A stretch of DNA of 64,000 nt from an uncultured Prevotellaceae bacterium (GCA_900315455.1 OMZE01000002.1:1-64000); one strand, 5' to 3'. Counted from the stretch's first letter, positions 7,802-16,456 are shown. Notes: generated by a model not told the origin, from the letters alone. Numbers and translations are program-made.

Positions 7802-10030
7802 TTATTTCTGCAACTTGTTTTTCTCGATAGACCAACCGGGACGGGATGACAGACCGCATTTCTTGCCTACAAACATCTTGGCGGCTTCTTTGTCGCCTTT
7901 GAGTTGCCAGTCGAGCCATGTTCTTGCCACGACAGCAAATTCTCCGCCATGGGGCTGGGCATAGGTGCCACCATGACCAACATTCAAGTTGGTGGCGATG
8001 GCTGGCACATGGGTGATGCGGTGGAAGTCGTCCATGCCATTCTCATAGGCAATGTCGGTCTTGCCGCCGAGAATGTAGATGATGGGCGAATGGAGTTCCT
8101 CCAACTTCGATTTCGGAGGCATCGGCATACCACCTACAGCACTGCCTGCGTTTTGGGCGTTGAAAAGACCGCTGTTGCAAATCATGATAGCAGAAATACG
8201 TGGGTCGGCACAATTGAAGAGCGTCTGCAAACCGCCACACGACATACCTGCCACACAGAGGTTCTTCACATCGATCTTGTGATACAGCGGACTGTTGGGG
8301 TCCTCGTTCTGTGCATAAATCCAGTCAATGCTTTCTATCTGTTGTTCTGTCGTAGACATCGGACCACGGTATGGCTCATTGTCCATCGGTATAAAGCCTG
8401 TAGCCAATACGATATAGCCATAAGATGCAATCTCGCTCAGGAAATTCACATGCTCGAAAGGAGAGTTGTTGCATGCGCCATTGCCCCAGACTAGTACAGG
8501 CAGAGGGTGATTGGCGTCGAACTGTGACAAATCGCGGGGACGCAGGATGGTATGGGCACGCAAGTCCTTTGCCTCTGTCATCACGGCCTTATAGGGGCCC
8601 GTTCCTCCATCTTCTACCACTCTTGTGCGGGGAGCGGAGTCGGCATTCCGCATTTCCCACCAGTCGAAATTGAAGAGTTTGGGACCCTTGCGACCTTTGA
8701 AAGCAAGATAGATGTCGTGTATGCCACTGACTTTTGCCACATCTTCTGTGGAGAGTGTGCGCCACTCTTCCCATCCTCCGGTTCCGGCAACATCGATTTG
8801 TGCCACCAGTTGGCCGCCCAGACTGTCGAGGCGTAGTTCTATCTGTCCGCCTCGAAGTCCACTCGCCACCCTGACAGAGAATGACTCTGGCTGATGGTTG
8901 CCGAAGTCCACATGCTGAAGTTTGATGTAGTCGCCATTATGGATATCGGTGAGGTATACTCCTGTCCGTCTGTTCTGTTCGGTCTTTACTCCTTTTGAGA
9001 AAGCCATGGTCTCTGCCTGAACCTTGCCGTAGGGAGAGAATGTGGCGATGGGCTTCACACCATCGTCGGTAGGCATAATCTTGGGGAAAGAACCATCGGC
9101 ATTGTATTTGAATTCCTCCACGGCGACACTACGTCCGAAACCACCACCTTGAGGGAGTTTACCGGTGTGGTAGAAGAAATAGGAATGTCCTTTAAAGTCG
9201 GCCACACCACAGTGGTTGGTAAACGAGTTGGTCTCGCAGAGGGGCATGATCTCACCGGCATATTTCCATGGTCCAAGAGGACTCTTTGCCGTGCTGTAAC
9301 TGATATGCTCGGGCACTCCGCCGGCAGCATACAGCAACTGGTAGGTACCGTTGCGCTTGGTGAGCCATGGTCCTTCTACGTAGGAGTCCTTGTATTGTTT
9401 TCCTTTCTCCCGCTCGTTCATGACAGGTGAACCAAAGGCCTCTTCTGTCATGGAGAGCATGCCTACTTCACCTTCGTATGAAATCATGTCGCGATTGAGT
9501 TTGAGGTAATATACTCGAGGATTGCCCCACATGAGCCATGCCTGTCCGTCGTCGTCGATGAACACGGTGGGGTCGATATGGTCCCATGAGCCATTCTCGA
9601 AAAGGGGCTTGCCCAGGGCATCACGGAAGGGACCTGTGGGGGAGTTGCTCACGGCCACGCCAATGGCCATGCCTTTGGAGATTTTAGAGTGGGCGCAGAT
9701 ATACCAGAAGAATTTCCCGTCGCGCTCTATACATTGTGATGCCCAGGCACGGTCGTCGGCCCAGGAGAAACTCTCGAGTGCCAGGGGGGAGCCATGGTCG
9801 GTCCAGTTCACCATGTCTTTTGTGGAGTATACACGCCATTCCTGCATCCAGAAGAAGTCGGCGCCATCTTCATCATGGCCTGTATATACATACATCGTAC
9901 CGTCATGTACCATAGGGGCAGGGTCGGATGTACACCATGTTTGCACAAATGGGTTCTGCGACCAGACGCTCATTCCGAAAGCGAAGGCAGCAAGGAATAA
10001 TAGTGATTTTAAAAGAGACTGTCGTTTCAT
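7802..10030 (-). CDS. Secreted GH43-CBM6-esterase trimodular enzyme
   Basis: The 742-residue protein has a signal peptide (about 1-24). Residues 26-330 are a GH43 five-bladed propeller domain with the three acidic residues in place: Asp36 (SDPAP), Asp153 (HIDPTVF) and Glu219 (YVEGPW). Residues about 335-460 look like a CBM6-type beta-sandwich. Residues about 470-742 are an alpha/beta-hydrolase with nucleophile Ser597 (GMSCGG), Asp659 (GGKTD) and His686 (VGHGG). GH43 enzymes are usually beta-xylosidases or alpha-L-arabinofuranosidases, and the fused esterase probably removes acetyl or feruloyl groups, so the likely substrate is arabinoxylan or a similar hemicellulose. That substrate is inferred. 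It sits between the flotillin gene (6 bases upstream) and the GH97-GH31 gene. Confidence 0.9.
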   Translation of the reverse strand: MKRQSLLKSLLFLAAFAFGMSVWSQNPFVQTWCTSDPAPMVHDGTMYVYTGHDEDGADFFWMQEWRVYSTKDMVNWTDHGSPLALESFSWADDRAWASQCIERDGKFFWYICAHSKISKGMAIGVAVSNSPTGPFRDALGKPLFENGSWDHIDPTVFIDDDGQAWLMWGNPRVYYLKLNRDMISYEGEVGMLSMTEEAFGSPVMNEREKGKQYKDSYVEGPWLTKRNGTYQLLYAAGGVPEHISYSTAKSPLGPWKYAGEIMPLCETNSFTNHCGVADFKGHSYFFYHTGKLPQGGGFGRSVAVEEFKYNADGSFPKIMPTDDGVKPIATFSPYGKVQAETMAFSKGVKTEQNRRTGVYLTDIHNGDYIKLQHVDFGNHQPESFSVRVASGLRGGQIELRLDSLGGQLVAQIDVAGTGGWEEWRTLSTEDVAKVSGIHDIYLAFKGRKGPKLFNFDWWEMRNADSAPRTRVVEDGGTGPYKAVMTEAKDLRAHTILRPRDLSQFDANHPLPVLVWGNGACNNSPFEHVNFLSEIASYGYIVLATGFIPMDNEPYRGPMSTTEQQIESIDWIYAQNEDPNSPLYHKIDVKNLCVAGMSCGGLQTLFNCADPRISAIMICNSGLFNAQNAGSAVGGMPMPPKSKLEELHSPIIYILGGKTDIAYENGMDDFHRITHVPAIATNLNVGHGGTYAQPHGGEFAVVARTWLDWQLKGDKEAAKMFVGKKCGLSSRPGWSIEKNKLQK

Positions 10031-10036
10031 AATGTG

Positions 10037-11524
10037 TTATTTCTTGTCGTTCTTGATTCCATCAACAATATCTTGGGCATTGTCGTTAAGGTTGAGGTTG
10101 CGAGTGGTTACCGCTTCTATCGTACCGGCACGCATGATGTCGGCCATGTCGACACCAGTAGCCGACTTCAGCACGTCGAATGCTTGCTTGATGGCTACGG
10201 GCACATTGCCCGACAGCGAGGTGATGCCGTTTCCGTCGCCACTGTAGATGTTGACATCCTTGATGGCGCTGATGGGCTTGGCTACATTCTCTACAATCTG
10301 TGGCAAGACTTCTATCATCATCTGGGCAACAGCAGCACTGTTGTATTTCTTGTAGGCCTCGGCTTTCTTGTCCATGGCTTGGGCCTCTGCCTCTCCTTTC
10401 TTGAGAATGGCATATGCTTCTGCTTCTCCCTTAGCCTTGATACCTTCGGCCTCCTGCTCGAGTTGATAGCGGGTGGCGTCTGAGGCGGCATTGCGTGCCA
10501 ATGCCTGCTGCTCGGCCTCGTAGCGCTGGGCTTCGGCCACACGCTTGCGCTGTTCGAGGTCGGCCTCGGCGTTTTTCTGAATCTGATACTTGTCGGCATC
10601 GGCTTTCTTCTCCACTTCTGCAGCGAGTTGGTTCATCCTGATCTCAATCTGCTCCTTGGAGAGAATCTGCTCGCGACGGGTCTTCTCAATCTGGGCCTCA
10701 ACGGTCTTGATGTTGATGGTCTTCTGCTGCTCTTGCTGCTGGATGGAATAGGCGGCATCGGCATCGGCCTGAGCGGTGTCGGCCTGTAACTTCAGTGCAG
10801 CCCGCTTCAATGCCAGGTCGTTGTTCTTGATAGCAATAGCAGTGTCGGCATCCACCCTGGCGTCATTGGCTTCCTTGTCGGCATGGGCTACTTGTATTTT
10901 CACGTCACGCTCGGCATTGGCACGGTTGATAGAAGCATCTTTCTTGATTTTTGCCGTGTTGTCGGCGCCAAGGTCATGGATGAGTCCTTCACGGTCGGTG
11001 ACATTCTGTATGTTGCAACTGATGATCTCAATACCCAGTTTGCTCATGTCGGGCGAGGCTTTCATCATCACCTGGTCGGAAAATCCGTCGCGGTCGGTAT
11101 TGAGCGAGCGCAAGTCGAGGGTTCCGATGATTTCACGCATGTTTCCCTGAAGCGAGTCTTGCAACTGTGCCGCTATCTCGTTAGGAGTCATGTTGAGGAA
11201 GTTCTTTGCAGCCAACCTTGTTCCGTCGGAGGTTGGTGTCACACGGATTTTTGCCACGGCATCCACATCCACATTGATAAAGTCGTTGGTGGGCACGCTC
11301 TCCTCGGTCTTGATGTCAACAGTGATTTGTCCAAGATAAACCTTGTCCAGACGCTCAAGGAATGGTATGCGAAAACCACCCGAGCCGATAAGGACCCTGG
11401 GCTCCCTGCTCAGACCGGAAATGATGAACGCATAGGAAGGTGGTGCCTTGACATAAGACAAGAATAGCAACAAGACAAGCAGCAGTATAACTGCGCATAG
11501 AATGAAAGCGATTGTGATATCCAT
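10037..11524 (-). CDS. Flotillin-like SPFH/band-7 protein
   Basis: This 495-residue protein starts with one membrane segment (about 5-27), followed by an SPFH domain (PSYAFIISG to about 200). A long Ala/Glu/Lys-rich coiled coil (about 205-400) follows, with many KAEAEA-type heptads, and then a Gly/Asn-containing tail. The layout is that of flotillin/YqiK scaffold proteins, which oligomerise on the inner face of ordered membrane regions. ATG 11524 starts directly at the membrane segment and lies about 20 bases downstream of the predicted transcription start, so it is preferred over the longer frame to 11635. The stop is only 6 bases from the GH43-esterase start, so the genes are probably co-transcribed. 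Confidence 0.88.
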   Translation of the reverse strand: MDITIAFILCAVILLLVLLLFLSYVKAPPSYAFIISGLSREPRVLIGSGGFRIPFLERLDKVYLGQITVDIKTEESVPTNDFINVDVDAVAKIRVTPTSDGTRLAAKNFLNMTPNEIAAQLQDSLQGNMREIIGTLDLRSLNTDRDGFSDQVMMKASPDMSKLGIEIISCNIQNVTDREGLIHDLGADNTAKIKKDASINRANAERDVKIQVAHADKEANDARVDADTAIAIKNNDLALKRAALKLQADTAQADADAAYSIQQQEQQKTINIKTVEAQIEKTRREQILSKEQIEIRMNQLAAEVEKKADADKYQIQKNAEADLEQRKRVAEAQRYEAEQQALARNAASDATRYQLEQEAEGIKAKGEAEAYAILKKGEAEAQAMDKKAEAYKKYNSAAVAQMMIEVLPQIVENVAKPISAIKDVNIYSGDGNGITSLSGNVPVAIKQAFDVLKSATGVDMADIMRAGTIEAVTTRNLNLNDNAQDIVDGIKNDKK

Positions 11525-11549
11525 AATTGATTGTGTTTTGATTTCACCA

Positions 11550-11581
11550 CAAAAATAGCAAAAAGACATGAGACAGGCAAA
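11550..11581 (-). promoter_or_regulatory. Promoter for the flotillin gene and probably the glycosidase genes
   Basis: On the minus strand, TTTG (11578-11581), 20 bases, then TATTTTTG (11550-11557). This is a full match to the Bacteroidetes consensus. The next two genes follow with gaps of 6 and 31 bases, so this may drive all three. Confidence 0.7.
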
Positions 11582-11746
11582 CAACATGGCCGTTTTTCCG
11601 CTGCGGTGGAACATATCACAATTTATTTGTATCAAAAAAACATATAATTAATAGATTTGCAAGATGGAGTTTGCAAAAAAAGATTAAAAACAAATTCAAT
11701 TGACAAAATTGTATGGCCTTAATGGATGGAAACCAAGATTTTTTTA

Positions 11747-11754
11747 TAATTTTG
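11747..11754 (+). promoter_or_regulatory. Probable -7 box for the GH25 gene
   Basis: TAATTTTG fits TAnnTTTG and lies 24 bases before the ATG at 11779. No clear TTTG is seen at the -33 position. Confidence 0.4.
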
Positions 11755-11778
11755 CATACATTAATAGATTGATAGGAA

Positions 11779-12477
11779 ATGAAAACATTCTTTGTGGTCT
11801 TGGTCGGATTATTCTCGACTTGTATTTGTCGTGCCCAATCGTATAGTATCCAATGTGAAGACACATGCAATCATATCCATGGACTGGACATGAGCCACTA
11901 CCAGCGTGACATCTGGTGGGAGACTCTTGGCAACAACCACCACATGGCTTATGTGTATTTCAAGGCTACTGAAGGCAAGGAGACCCAAGATGCCACATAC
12001 AAACGCAATATCGAACTGGCTCATCGCTACGGATTGAAGGTGGGCTCCTATCATTTCTATCATGCCAACGTACCACAGCAACTTCAGTTGCGCAATTTCA
12101 TGAGCCAATGCCGACCAGGTGACCAGGACCTGATACCAATGATTGACATAGAGACCAAGCCCAAGGGTATGAGTACACGTCAGTTTTGCGACTCACTGAT
12201 GAAATTCCTCGTCTTGGTAGAAGAGGCATATCACCAAAAACCCTTGCTCTACACCGGAACCAATTTCTACAACAACTATCTGTTGGGTAAGATCGACGAC
12301 TATCTGTTGATGGTGGCACAGTACTCGGAGAATATGCCCGTACTGGCCGACGACCGCGATTACATCATCTGGCAGTATACCGGAAAAGGCCGTATCAATG
12401 GTGTGAACGGTTATGTGGACAAAAGTCGCATCATGGGAGATCATGGCTTGCGTGAACTGAAATTCCGCAGGTGGTAA
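11779..12477 (+). CDS. Exported GH25 lysozyme-family muramidase
   Basis: The 232-residue protein has a signal peptide (about 1-19). A GH25 domain follows, with GLDMSHYQ near the start, the FKATEG segment, and the catalytic DxE motif in MIDIET. GH25 enzymes cut the beta-1,4 bond between N-acetylmuramic acid and N-acetylglucosamine, so it probably acts on peptidoglycan in the periplasm or outside the cell. Length fits a single catalytic domain with no cell-wall-binding repeats. The zinc-ribbon gene follows after 60 bases in the same direction. Family assignment is firm; the target (self or competitor wall) is not known. Confidence 0.9.
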   Translation: MKTFFVVLVGLFSTCICRAQSYSIQCEDTCNHIHGLDMSHYQRDIWWETLGNNHHMAYVYFKATEGKETQDATYKRNIELAHRYGLKVGSYHFYHANVPQQLQLRNFMSQCRPGDQDLIPMIDIETKPKGMSTRQFCDSLMKFLVLVEEAYHQKPLLYTGTNFYNNYLLGKIDDYLLMVAQYSENMPVLADDRDYIIWQYTGKGRINGVNGYVDKSRIMGDHGLRELKFRRW

Positions 12478-12537
12478 AAAAAGAACAACAACAGCAATCC
12501 ACAAGGATTGACTACAACATAAAAACCAAAGAGAATA

Positions 12538-14490
12538 ATGGGAGTTATCAAATGTCCGGAATGTGGACACCAAACCAGTGAGAAGGCTGCAATTTGCCCA
12601 AGTTGCGGGGTGGAAATTGCTGGCAAAATCGTGAAATGCACCAATTGTGGCGAGGTCTTCTTCAAAGAAGATGGTCTCTGCCCTCATTGTTATCGTCCCT
12701 ATCAGTTTCACCAAGATGCTATACCTGAAGAAGACACAACTCCTCCTGCAGACACTCCAGATGAGACCCCTATCGACAATGACATTCCCGACGCCGATGA
12801 GGGCTCCTCTCCTACCCTGCCTCTTTATGTCAAGCCATCGACCACTGTGACTGCAACAGACGTCTCCAACGAGGAGCCGGAAGATGATGACGATGATGAC
12901 AGGCCGGAAGACACCGTAGAGGAAGAGGACAGTGAAGAAACGGCTGTCGAAGATGTCAATGAAAAGGAAGATGATGATGACGAAGAGCGTTTCATTGATA
13001 CGGATGCAGAACAACTGGAACGCCCCACGCAAGAATTGGACCCAGAAGAAGAGAACAAACGGAAATCTCCCAAAAGATATATTCCATTCATCGTGTCTAT
13101 GGCCATCGCTGTTCTCATAGCGGCAGTATGCTTGTATTTCTATAACGACAGCAAATCGATCAGGGAACTTCAGGCGTTCAATTCGGCTATGGACAATGGC
13201 GATGTCGAACAACTGAATTCCTTCCTGCGTGATTTCACTGATGCTTCGGATGCCCATAAGCAACGTGTTAAGGATGAAATTGCCAGACTCAACAAACAAG
13301 AACAAGACCTCTCATTGGTGAAGGTGTCACGCGACAAGGCACACTTGCTTCAATTCCTGAAAGATTATCCTGACTCTCCAATGAAGAAAGACATCTTGGC
13401 TACCATTGACTCTTTGGATTGGGAGGATGCCACAAAGACGAATACCAAGGCGGCTTATGAGAAATATATCGCAGAACATGCCCAGGGTATCTTCTTCAAA
13501 GAGGCTAAAGATAAGATAGCCGTAAAAGAGGTGACTGCCACAGAGGAGGATGTCAATATGGCAAGGTCGTTGTTCAGGGAGTTCTTCTTGAGCGTCAATG
13601 GCAATGATGCGACTCGTCTCACCAACACGCTCAGTGGCGAGATGACCAGTTTCATGGGAACGCAGAAACCTGGTAGCGGCGATATCGTGAGTTGGATGAA
13701 ACGTCAGCATGGTGAAAATGTAAGCAGCGTGATTTGGAAACTGAATCATGATTACAAAATCAACAAACGCGAGCAAAATGGTGCGCAAAGTTACTCCATA
13801 GACTTCACCGCCAAACAAACAATCGTTCAAAAAGACGGACGTTCCTCATCCGAGAACTATAGGATTTCTTCTGATGTGAATGAAAGGGGCAAAATCTTGT
13901 CGATGAGCATGTCGAAATATACACCTCAACCCGGAGAGAGTACTCCTCCTGCCACAAAGCCTGCATCATCGGGAAGTTCATCTGCCAAGCCAGCATCATC
14001 GGGCAGTTCTTCCTCCAAGCCTGCATCATCTGCGAAGCCAGCATCATCGGGCGGTTCTTCCTCCAAGCCGGCATCGTCTGCTAAGCCAGCATCATCGGGA
14101 AGTTCTTCCTCCAAGCCGGCATCGTCTGCTAAGCCAGCATCATCGGGAAGTTCTTCCTCCAAGCCGGCATCGTCTGCCAAGCCAGCCTCATCGGGTAGTT
14201 CTTCCTCCAAGCCTGCATCGTCTGCCAAGCCAGCATCGTCGGGAAGTTCTTCCTCCAAGCCGGCATCGTCTGCCAAGCCAGCATCGTCGGGTAGGTCTTC
14301 CTCCAAGCCAGCATCATCTGCGAAGCCAGCATCATCTGGTAGTTCTTCCTCCAAGCCTGCATCGTCTGCTAAGCCGTCATCATCGGGGAGTTCTTCCTCC
14401 AAGCCGTCATCGTCTGCTAAGCCAGCATCATCTGCCAAGCCGTCATCGTCTGGGAAACCAGCAGGAAGCAGTTCTGGAAGCAAGAAGTGA
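12538..14490 (+). CDS. Zinc-ribbon, single-pass membrane protein with Ser/Ala/Lys/Pro repeat tail
   Basis: I do not recognise a named function for this 650-residue protein. It begins with two zinc-ribbon units (CPECGHQTS...CPSCG and CTNCGEVFF...CPHC, within residues 6-52). An acidic linker rich in Asp and Glu (about 60-175) comes next, then a transmembrane segment (about 185-203), then a predicted extracytoplasmic region of about 280 residues. The last 175 residues are 16-residue repeats built on KPASS and GSSSS. The layout puts the zinc ribbons in the cytoplasm and the rest in the periplasm. It follows the GH25 gene and resembles in plan the two zinc-ribbon genes at 16482-18857. The repeat tail may be an extended spacer or wall-associated region; that is inference. 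Confidence 0.8.
   Translation: MGVIKCPECGHQTSEKAAICPSCGVEIAGKIVKCTNCGEVFFKEDGLCPHCYRPYQFHQDAIPEEDTTPPADTPDETPIDNDIPDADEGSSPTLPLYVKPSTTVTATDVSNEEPEDDDDDDRPEDTVEEEDSEETAVEDVNEKEDDDDEERFIDTDAEQLERPTQELDPEEENKRKSPKRYIPFIVSMAIAVLIAAVCLYFYNDSKSIRELQAFNSAMDNGDVEQLNSFLRDFTDASDAHKQRVKDEIARLNKQEQDLSLVKVSRDKAHLLQFLKDYPDSPMKKDILATIDSLDWEDATKTNTKAAYEKYIAEHAQGIFFKEAKDKIAVKEVTATEEDVNMARSLFREFFLSVNGNDATRLTNTLSGEMTSFMGTQKPGSGDIVSWMKRQHGENVSSVIWKLNHDYKINKREQNGAQSYSIDFTAKQTIVQKDGRSSSENYRISSDVNERGKILSMSMSKYTPQPGESTPPATKPASSGSSSAKPASSGSSSSKPASSAKPASSGGSSSKPASSAKPASSGSSSSKPASSAKPASSGSSSSKPASSAKPASSGSSSSKPASSAKPASSGSSSSKPASSAKPASSGRSSSKPASSAKPASSGSSSSKPASSAKPSSSGSSSSKPSSSAKPASSAKPSSSGKPAGSSSGSKK
13957..14462 (+). 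repeat. In-frame 48-base tandem repeat (minisatellite)
   Basis: About ten imperfect copies of a 48-base unit encode the 16-residue pattern PASSGSSSSKPASSAK. Copies differ mostly at wobble positions and at a few Ala/Ser or Gly/Arg sites. The unit is a multiple of three, so gain or loss of copies would keep the frame. Confidence 0.9.
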
Positions 14491-14558
14491 ACAGGCGGAT
14501 AAGCCTATGTCACCTGGAAGGAGTGCTAGCCACGAAGCATCACCAGCCCGTCACGTTT

Positions 14559-14613
14559 GTCGCGATGTCATCGCGACCAAAAATTGTCCCGTATGTCGCT
14601 ATACCATAGCGAC
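14559..14613. repeat. Two tandem hairpins with compensating base changes
   Basis: GTCGCGAT-GTC-ATCGCGAC (14559-14577) and GTCGCTAT-ACC-ATAGCGAC (14595-14613) are 8-base-arm palindromes spaced 36 bases apart. Position 6 of the arm is G in one and T in the other, and the partner base changes to match. An outer pair, AAAATTGT (14580-14587) with ACAATTTT (14615-14622), can enclose the second hairpin. They lie between the zinc-ribbon gene and the cupin promoter. They could act as a terminator, an RNA processing signal or a dispersed repeat. Confidence 0.75.
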
Positions 14614-14664
14614 CACAATTTTCGAAATCCACTAAAATTTGTTCGCATAAAATGTGCAAATAGA

Positions 14665-14695
14665 TTTGCCATGTCATTTTTTTTGCGTAAGTTTG
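14665..14695 (+). promoter_or_regulatory. Promoter for the cupin gene
   Basis: TTTG (14665-14668), 19 bases, TAAGTTTG (14688-14695). Transcription should start near 14702, so the ATG at 14703 would have almost no leader and the ATG at 14757 is the better start. Confidence 0.72.
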
Positions 14696-14756
14696 CGGAG
14701 AGATGAGAGAAGAGCGGCATAGTGCTTGCTTACCGGAAAAACATCTTGAAATACTT

Positions 14757-15089
14757 ATGAAAATCGACTACAGCAAAATCGAAGAGAAAAAAGAAATCAA
14801 CTTCAAGGGAGGTAACGGCGTGTTGGTTACCCGCAATTTTGTTGACGAGAAAAACAAAATCATGATGAGCCGTCTTACTCCTGGCGCAAACATTGGCTAC
14901 CATTCACATGAAATGAACTCGGAGACCATCTTCATCTTAAGTGGAGAGGGACATTTCGTTTACGATGATGCAGTGGAGAACGTAAAGGCCGGCGATGTGC
15001 ACTATTGCCCAATGGGTCATTCTCATGCCTTCTATAACGACGGTAATGACGACCTATGTTATTTCGCCATCGTTTCCGAGCACCATTGA
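14757..15089 (+). CDS. Small single-domain cupin protein
   Basis: The protein has 110 residues and is almost entirely one cupin barrel. The metal-site motifs are visible: GYHSHEMNSETIFILSGEG, followed by the second motif around CPMGHSHAFYN. Small cupins like this bind a metal and may be isomerases, dioxygenases or sensors; the sequence does not say which. The start at 14757 (MKIDYSKIEEKK) follows from the promoter position. It is a single-gene unit closed by the strong terminator at 15165-15221. Confidence 0.85.
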   Translation: MKIDYSKIEEKKEINFKGGNGVLVTRNFVDEKNKIMMSRLTPGANIGYHSHEMNSETIFILSGEGHFVYDDAVENVKAGDVHYCPMGHSHAFYNDGNDDLCYFAIVSEHH

Positions 15090-15164
15090 CGTGTCTGCTG
15101 TATATTGGGACTTTTAGTCCCTGATAGCACCAAAGCCCAATGATTTTCTAATACGCTTCAAATG

Positions 15165-15221
15165 ACAATCGCCATCCGTGATAAGAGTGAAGACACTCTG
15201 TCGTGGATGGCGATTGTTTTT
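15165..15221 (+). terminator. Rho-independent terminator after the cupin gene
   Basis: The 13-base arms at 15165-15177 (ACAATCGCCATCC) and 15205-15217 pair perfectly, with more pairing inside (GAGTG with CACTC). A run of T follows immediately. Confidence 0.85.
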
Positions 15222-15258
15222 GAATTTGAGGATGTATATGTAGGATGATTCCCACGGA

Positions 15259-16239
15259 CTATGCGTTTACACGATACCAGCCGAGGAATGCCTCACGGAA
15301 ACGCTCATTCAGTCTGAATAGTCTGGTGTCTACCCAGTCACGCCTGCGCCCAAGTTGATTGGCAAGAACAAGAGGAGGAGTGTTGTTCAACTTTCTCTCC
15401 ATCCATATTTGCGTGTCTGTATCACTCCAATGCATCCAATGGAAGAAATTGTTGACAAACGGCTCAATTCTCTCCTGAACCTCAGTTCTGGTAAGGTTGA
15501 CACCCAACACTTCGCCAAAAGCGCTTGCCGTGGAGCGGTCTTCGTAGGTGTCGCCTATTTCGTAGAGGAAATCGGAAGATACTGTTACCATTCTTGGCGA
15601 CTTGTCACGCAACACATAATCGGCTATTGGGGTGCTGGAATTGAGCATCAGCACCTTGAGTTTGCCTTCTGCCCTTTGCCTGGCTTTTTTGTATTGGGAG
15701 GTGTCAAAATGATATTTTTGCATGACTTCATCTTTAGACATCCTGTCTACATAGATGTCCATAAGCAAATCACGGCTCTTCCCCTTGGGCATGATTTCAC
15801 CGATGATATATTGACATTCCATGGGGGATTTCTTTTTCATCGTGAGACGGGTGTTGCCAGGTGTACGCTCACGCTTGATTTTTATTTCTCCCAATTCTTC
15901 AAGATAATTGCTGATGGCTCGCCATGTCACTTTATAAAGCCATGAAAAGAAGGATTTTTCACCGGCATAGGAATTGAAAGGTCGCCACCTTCCGCCATCC
16001 CACAGTTTCTCGTAGATGACAGTGCTGAAGTCGAGCGCCGACATGGTATAATTATAACTTACCTTGATATACTTGATGATTTTATTGCGAATGGACGCAA
16101 TGCTGTATCCTTTTGTGTCTTCTGTGAAGAAGAACCTACGGCAGAACTTTACGTCTGTCTTTAGTTTGCTCATGAGATAACGTGCCTCTTCCATAAAAGA
16201 GGCGAAACTGAGTTGAGTGTTCTCGCATTTGATTGTCAT
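15259..16239 (-). CDS. Remote sigma-factor-like protein with C-terminal extension
   Basis: The 326-residue protein has a region near 70-125 with an FFSWLYKVTWRAISNYLEEL segment that resembles sigma-70 region 2. A helix-turn-helix-like segment (MSKDEVMQKYHFDTSQYKKARQRAEGK in part) at about 175-205 would fit region 4. Some 120 further residues have no clear match, and include a second DNA-binding-like stretch near the C-terminus (LANQLGRRRDWVDTRLFRLNE in part). No transmembrane segment is seen. It may be a divergent ECF-type sigma factor or a related regulator. ATG 16239 is preferred over 16278 because the conserved part begins soon after it. Confidence in the gene is high, in the function modest. 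Confidence 0.6.
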   Translation of the reverse strand: MTIKCENTQLSFASFMEEARYLMSKLKTDVKFCRRFFFTEDTKGYSIASIRNKIIKYIKVSYNYTMSALDFSTVIYEKLWDGGRWRPFNSYAGEKSFFSWLYKVTWRAISNYLEELGEIKIKRERTPGNTRLTMKKKSPMECQYIIGEIMPKGKSRDLLMDIYVDRMSKDEVMQKYHFDTSQYKKARQRAEGKLKVLMLNSSTPIADYVLRDKSPRMVTVSSDFLYEIGDTYEDRSTASAFGEVLGVNLTRTEVQERIEPFVNNFFHWMHWSDTDTQIWMERKLNNTPPLVLANQLGRRRDWVDTRLFRLNERFREAFLGWYRVNA

Positions 16240-16366
16240 AATACTTGTTGAGTTAATTGCCAAATCACCGAACCACACATCTGGTGCGCGGCACGGGAAA
16301 TGGAACTTAGTTACCTTTTTTAAGTTAATTACATTTCCAATTCACTTCGGGGATGCTCCCCTTATA

Positions 16367-16392
16367 AAATAGAGAATCTCTATTCTCTATTT
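16367..16392. repeat. 26-base perfect-arm palindrome upstream of the sigma-like gene
   Basis: AAATAGAGAAT (16367-16377) and ATTCTCTATTT (16382-16392) are 11-base arms around a 4-base centre, 128 bases upstream of the sigma-like start. There is no adjacent T-run, so an operator or leader hairpin is as likely as a terminator. Confidence 0.55.
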
Positions 16393-16423
16393 CTTTCATT
16401 TTTTTGCTATAAAATTTTAAAAA

Positions 16424-16456
16424 GTTTTCCGTTGGCTTTTTGAGCCAACGGAAAAC
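16424..16456 (-). terminator. Terminator of the zinc-ribbon operon
   Basis: GTTTTCCGTTGGC (16424-16436) pairs with 16444-16456 over 13 bases, with a 7-base loop. On the minus strand the stem is followed by TTTTAAAATTTTAT, so it most likely ends the transcript of the 16482-18857 genes. Confidence 0.8.

Noticed and set aside
13957-14462. Possible CRISPR array
   Set aside because: The units are contiguous, coding and without spacers.
13926-14483. 185-codon minus-strand frame rich in Asp, Ala and Glu
   Set aside because: It is the antisense shadow of the Ser/Ala/Lys/Pro repeat.
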